Part shown: positions 4,902-7,048 of the stretch, one piece after another
How positions within the stretch are numbered: position 1 is the stretch's first letter
Layout: each line of letters starts with the position of its first letter
Source of the DNA: an uncultured Bacilli bacterium
GTDB lineage: Bacteria > Bacillota_I > Bacilli_A > RF39 > UBA660
Direction: 5' to 3'
Length of the DNA stretch: 7,048 nt
NCBI GenBank assembly: GCA_947627965.1
Contig: CANQYA010000049.1
Location: forward strand, 1-7,048
Translations under genes and position numbers: made by a program
The notes under the pieces: model-generated
The model's database searches: none
Seen by the model: the letters and a program-made list of their open reading frames with translations, nothing else
Told to the model about the DNA's origin: nothing

Positions 4902-5813
4902 ATGAAGAAGCTTTTATTAATTATTATTTTAGGTATTTTATTAATTGGTACCTATTTCTATCGCGATAAAATAATTACTTTTTTAGTGGATAAGGTTTTT
5001 CCTATTGAAGAAGAAGTTACTTTTAATTATAAAAATGATTATTATTTGGATTATAATTTATCATATGTAAAACCTATTAATAATTTTATTCTTAATGATA
5101 AAGACGATTTATTAAATATTTATTATACGATTATTAATTCTGGTATTGAAGAATTTTCTTTTTACTGCCCTACTAAGTATACTAATTGTATAAATGATGT
5201 TTTATATTTTGCTGATGATGAGGTTACTTTATCGAATATTAATAGTTTTGTTCACCCATATAACAGCTTTAATAAAATAAAAACAAGTTATAATACTTTA
5301 AAGAAAATTACTTTAAAAATAGAAAAAACTTACGATACTGAAAAAATAAAGGCGATTAATGAAGTAGTTGATAAGATAATTAAAGAAGAAATAAAAGACG
5401 AAACTAATCCTAAAGAAATAATTAAAATTGTTCATAATTATATTATAAATAATACTAAATATGATAAAGAAAGAGCTGATAATAATATTATTAAATATGA
5501 TTCGACAACAGCATACGGTGTCTTAGTAGAACATTATGGATTATGTGGTGGTTATACTGACGCCATGGCAATATTTTTAAATTATTATAATATTCCTAAT
5601 TTTAAAGTAGTTAGTAATAATCATATATGGAATGCAGTATATATAGATAATAAATGGTATCATTTAGATCTTACTTGGGATGATCCCGTAATAGTTGACG
5701 GTAGTGATACATTAGAATATACTTTCTTTTTAATAACAACTAAAGAATTAGAAGAGTTGGAAACTAATCAACATATATTTGATAAACAAGTTTTTAGTGA
5801 ATTAAATTATTAA
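4902..5813 (+). CDS. Membrane-anchored transglutaminase-like (cysteine protease fold) protein
   Basis: A 303-residue protein with an N-terminal hydrophobic segment (about residues 3-19, KLLLIIILGILLIGTYF) acting as signal anchor or uncleaved signal, and a transglutaminase-like domain at about 165-265. The triad is visible: Cys215 in YGLCGGYTDAMA, His241 in SNNHIWNAVYI and Asp256 in WYHLDLTWDDP. The preceding helix with IHNYI-like text (KIVHNYIINNTKYD) is typical of the superfamily. Bacterial members of this kind are mostly secreted or surface-exposed proteases, amidases or cross-linking enzymes; substrate and reaction cannot be told from sequence. Residues 35-160 match nothing I recognise. 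AGGTGA at 4892-4897 supports the start. The gene follows rpsT and converges on the LamG-protein gene. Confidence 0.85.
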   Translation: MKKLLLIIILGILLIGTYFYRDKIITFLVDKVFPIEEEVTFNYKNDYYLDYNLSYVKPINNFILNDKDDLLNIYYTIINSGIEEFSFYCPTKYTNCINDVLYFADDEVTLSNINSFVHPYNSFNKIKTSYNTLKKITLKIEKTYDTEKIKAINEVVDKIIKEEIKDETNPKEIIKIVHNYIINNTKYDKERADNNIIKYDSTTAYGVLVEHYGLCGGYTDAMAIFLNYYNIPNFKVVSNNHIWNAVYIDNKWYHLDLTWDDPVIVDGSDTLEYTFFLITTKELEELETNQHIFDKQVFSELNY

Positions 5814-5838
5814 AAAAGGCATCTGTTTGATGTCTTTT
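5814..5838. terminator. Bidirectional terminator between convergent genes
   Basis: AAAAGGCATC (5814-5823), loop TGTTT and GATGTCTTTT (5829-5838) form a ten-pair stem with one G-U pair. The A-rich left arm and T-rich right arm let it act on both strands. It begins right after the transglutaminase-like stop codon and overlaps the stop codon of the LamG-protein gene (5839-5837). Confidence 0.75.
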
Positions 5839-7015
5839 AATTTATACTAAATTCCTCTATATCTTTAGCTTGGTTTACTAATATTTCTTCTTTTGTTAAA
5901 GCTCTATTATATATCCTTGCTGAATATATATTCCCGTTAAAGTATCCCGCTATTTTTTTATTACCCTCAGGGTTGCAACCTATTGCCATAACGGTATTTC
6001 CCGATGGGTATCCTAGATTTCCCGTTGCTTCATATGTTTGACAAGTACCATTAACACACAATATTACATTACTTTCATTATAAGAAGTTGATATTGTATA
6101 CATAGTATTTAACAATGCATCAGAATTGTAATAAAAATAATCATATCCTTTTTTTTCACTATTATATAATGCAAATTCAATTTTATTATTACCTATCAAA
6201 ATTCCATATCCACCAACCTGAAAATTACCTATAAAAATATGTTCTATAGATGGTGTTATGTTATTAATTGAAGTAGCTATTTCTAAAGTAATATTAGGAT
6301 AATTCATTTTGTCTAGTAGGATACAATCATTAGACCTATCAAAAGAATAGTAATTATCTCCTAGTGTTGCTCCATCTACTTTTCCATCTATTCCTAATAC
6401 CCCTAAATCTTTCCATGTATCACTATTACTACCACCATTTTTTACATCATAATATGACATTAATCCATTACTTACTAATCCATATTTATTTGTTATTATT
6501 GTTGGCTCTACTATAATTTCTTGTCCTAAATCTTGGACATAAGTTATATCTATTGTTAGTTCTGATGTTAATATCTCAGGATTTTTAGTTACTTCACTAT
6601 TATATCCAATCTCTACAGTAAATGTTTTACTTTCACCATGACCTAACTTATCTCCCTTATTAATACCTTCTATCTTATAATATATTGCATTATTTCCTGT
6701 ATCTGTTCCTGATATATTATTAATAACCGCATTTAAACTTCCTTCATTTGTTACTGTTATTTCATATACTATTTTATCTCCTGGATAATTTACGCCTATA
6801 TTAAAGGTTGCTAAAGTTCCTGTTGCTTTTGGAGGTGTTTTTTCTACTACACCACTAGTTTTAGATATTTGTTCAATCTTAGTAAACAAAATATTCCAAG
6901 TACTTGTTATATTTGCTGTACCATTTATTTTAATATTACTTAAAAATATAGAGTATCCAATAGTCATAATGAGTATTGCAATACACATAGATAGTATTAT
7001 TATTTTTTTATTCAT
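5837..7015 (-). CDS. Secreted surface protein with TasA-like and LamG/concanavalin-like domains
   Basis: A 392-residue protein. Residues 1-27 are a basic start plus hydrophobic segment (IIILSMCIAILIMTIGYSIF) acting as signal or anchor. Residues about 28-160 begin with KINGTANITSTWNILF, which resembles the mature start of TasA/camelysin-type matrix proteins, and continue as a beta-rich Ig-like region with EITVTNEGSLNAVI. Residues about 178-380 look like a LamG or concanavalin-like lectin domain: it opens with GLMSYYDVKN and ends with the common GYFNGNIYSARIYNRALTKE signature. Four Cys (231, 320, 325, 347) occur in the second domain. No LPXTG motif or C-terminal membrane segment is present, so it is not an obvious substrate of the nearby sortase. 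The likely role is surface adhesion or glycan binding. GGAG at 7030-7027 is about ten bases before the ATG. The start overlaps the stop of an upstream frame. Confidence 0.82.
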   Translation of the reverse strand: MNKKIIILSMCIAILIMTIGYSIFLSNIKINGTANITSTWNILFTKIEQISKTSGVVEKTPPKATGTLATFNIGVNYPGDKIVYEITVTNEGSLNAVINNISGTDTGNNAIYYKIEGINKGDKLGHGESKTFTVEIGYNSEVTKNPEILTSELTIDITYVQDLGQEIIVEPTIITNKYGLVSNGLMSYYDVKNGGSNSDTWKDLGVLGIDGKVDGATLGDNYYSFDRSNDCILLDKMNYPNITLEIATSINNITPSIEHIFIGNFQVGGYGILIGNNKIEFALYNSEKKGYDYFYYNSDALLNTMYTISTSYNESNVILCVNGTCQTYEATGNLGYPSGNTVMAIGCNPEGNKKIAGYFNGNIYSARIYNRALTKEEILVNQAKDIEEFSIN

Positions 7016-7048
7016 TCTTTACCATCTCCGAATATATTATTCTTCATA
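7012..7048 (-). CDS. Possible C-terminal end of an upstream gene, cut by window edge
   Basis: The minus-strand frame entering at the right edge reads MKNNIFGDGKE and ends in a TGA at 7014-7012 that overlaps the ATG of the LamG protein (ATGA). This four-base overlap is typical of translationally coupled operon genes. Only eleven codons are visible, so it may equally be a chance open stretch. Confidence 0.3.
   Translation of the reverse strand, partial: MKNNIFGDGKE

Noticed and set aside
6149..6156. Run of eight T (A on the coding strand) in the LamG-protein gene, possible phase-variation tract; a similar run of eight lies at the start of spoIIP (1475-1482)
   Set aside because: Both encode ordinary Lys codons in an AT-rich genome, both frames are intact and the tracts are short.
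6982..6984. Cys11 in the LamG-protein signal segment as a lipobox
   Set aside because: The residues before it are LSM, without the small residue required directly before the lipid-modified Cys, and it lies too early in the hydrophobic segment.

Overview
The window is strongly AT-rich DNA from an endospore-forming, low-GC Gram-positive bacterium (Bacillota). Three things support this: germination protease Gpr and stage II sporulation protein SpoIIP lie next to ribosomal protein S20; ribosome binding sites are repeatedly AGGTGA-like; and a membrane-anchored sortase is encoded. Tryptophan is read from TGG and the genes end in TAA or TAG, so the ordinary bacterial code applies. An uncultured gut-type Bacilli lineage fits the style of the proteins, but that placement is an inference.

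Left to right. Positions 1-109 (minus) hold the N-terminus of an IS200/IS605-type TnpB, cut by the window edge and interrupted by an in-frame TGA at codon 5; a possible element-end hairpin lies just upstream. Next comes a minus-strand sporulation block: gpr (2885-1851), a 62-residue gene of unknown function (1757-1569), spoIIP (1488-511) and a 105-residue membrane protein (518-201) whose start overlaps the end of spoIIP. From memory, Bacillus subtilis has rpsT divergent from gpr-spoIIP-yqxA-lepA. The same core order is seen here, with two additions (a sortase gene and the 62-residue gene) and a TnpB element where lepA would be expected.

The class B-like sortase gene (4444-2981, minus) has its own promoter and terminator, and its product carries an unusually long repeat-containing cytoplasmic N-terminus. 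It diverges from rpsT (4590-4853, plus), which ends in a strong terminator. An extended -10 element in the tail of that terminator may drive a membrane-anchored transglutaminase-like protein (4902-5813, plus). This gene converges on a surface protein with a TasA-like and a LamG-like domain (7015-5837, minus) through a shared bidirectional terminator. The surface-protein start overlaps a reading frame that enters from the right edge.

Functionally there are three groups. The first is forespore and engulfment functions: Gpr degrades spore DNA-binding proteins and SpoIIP cuts peptidoglycan during engulfment. The second is cell-surface functions: sortase, transglutaminase-like protein and LamG protein. 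The third is the housekeeping gene rpsT. No RNA genes, CRISPR arrays or complete insertion sequences were seen, and there is no gene-free stretch over 300 bases.
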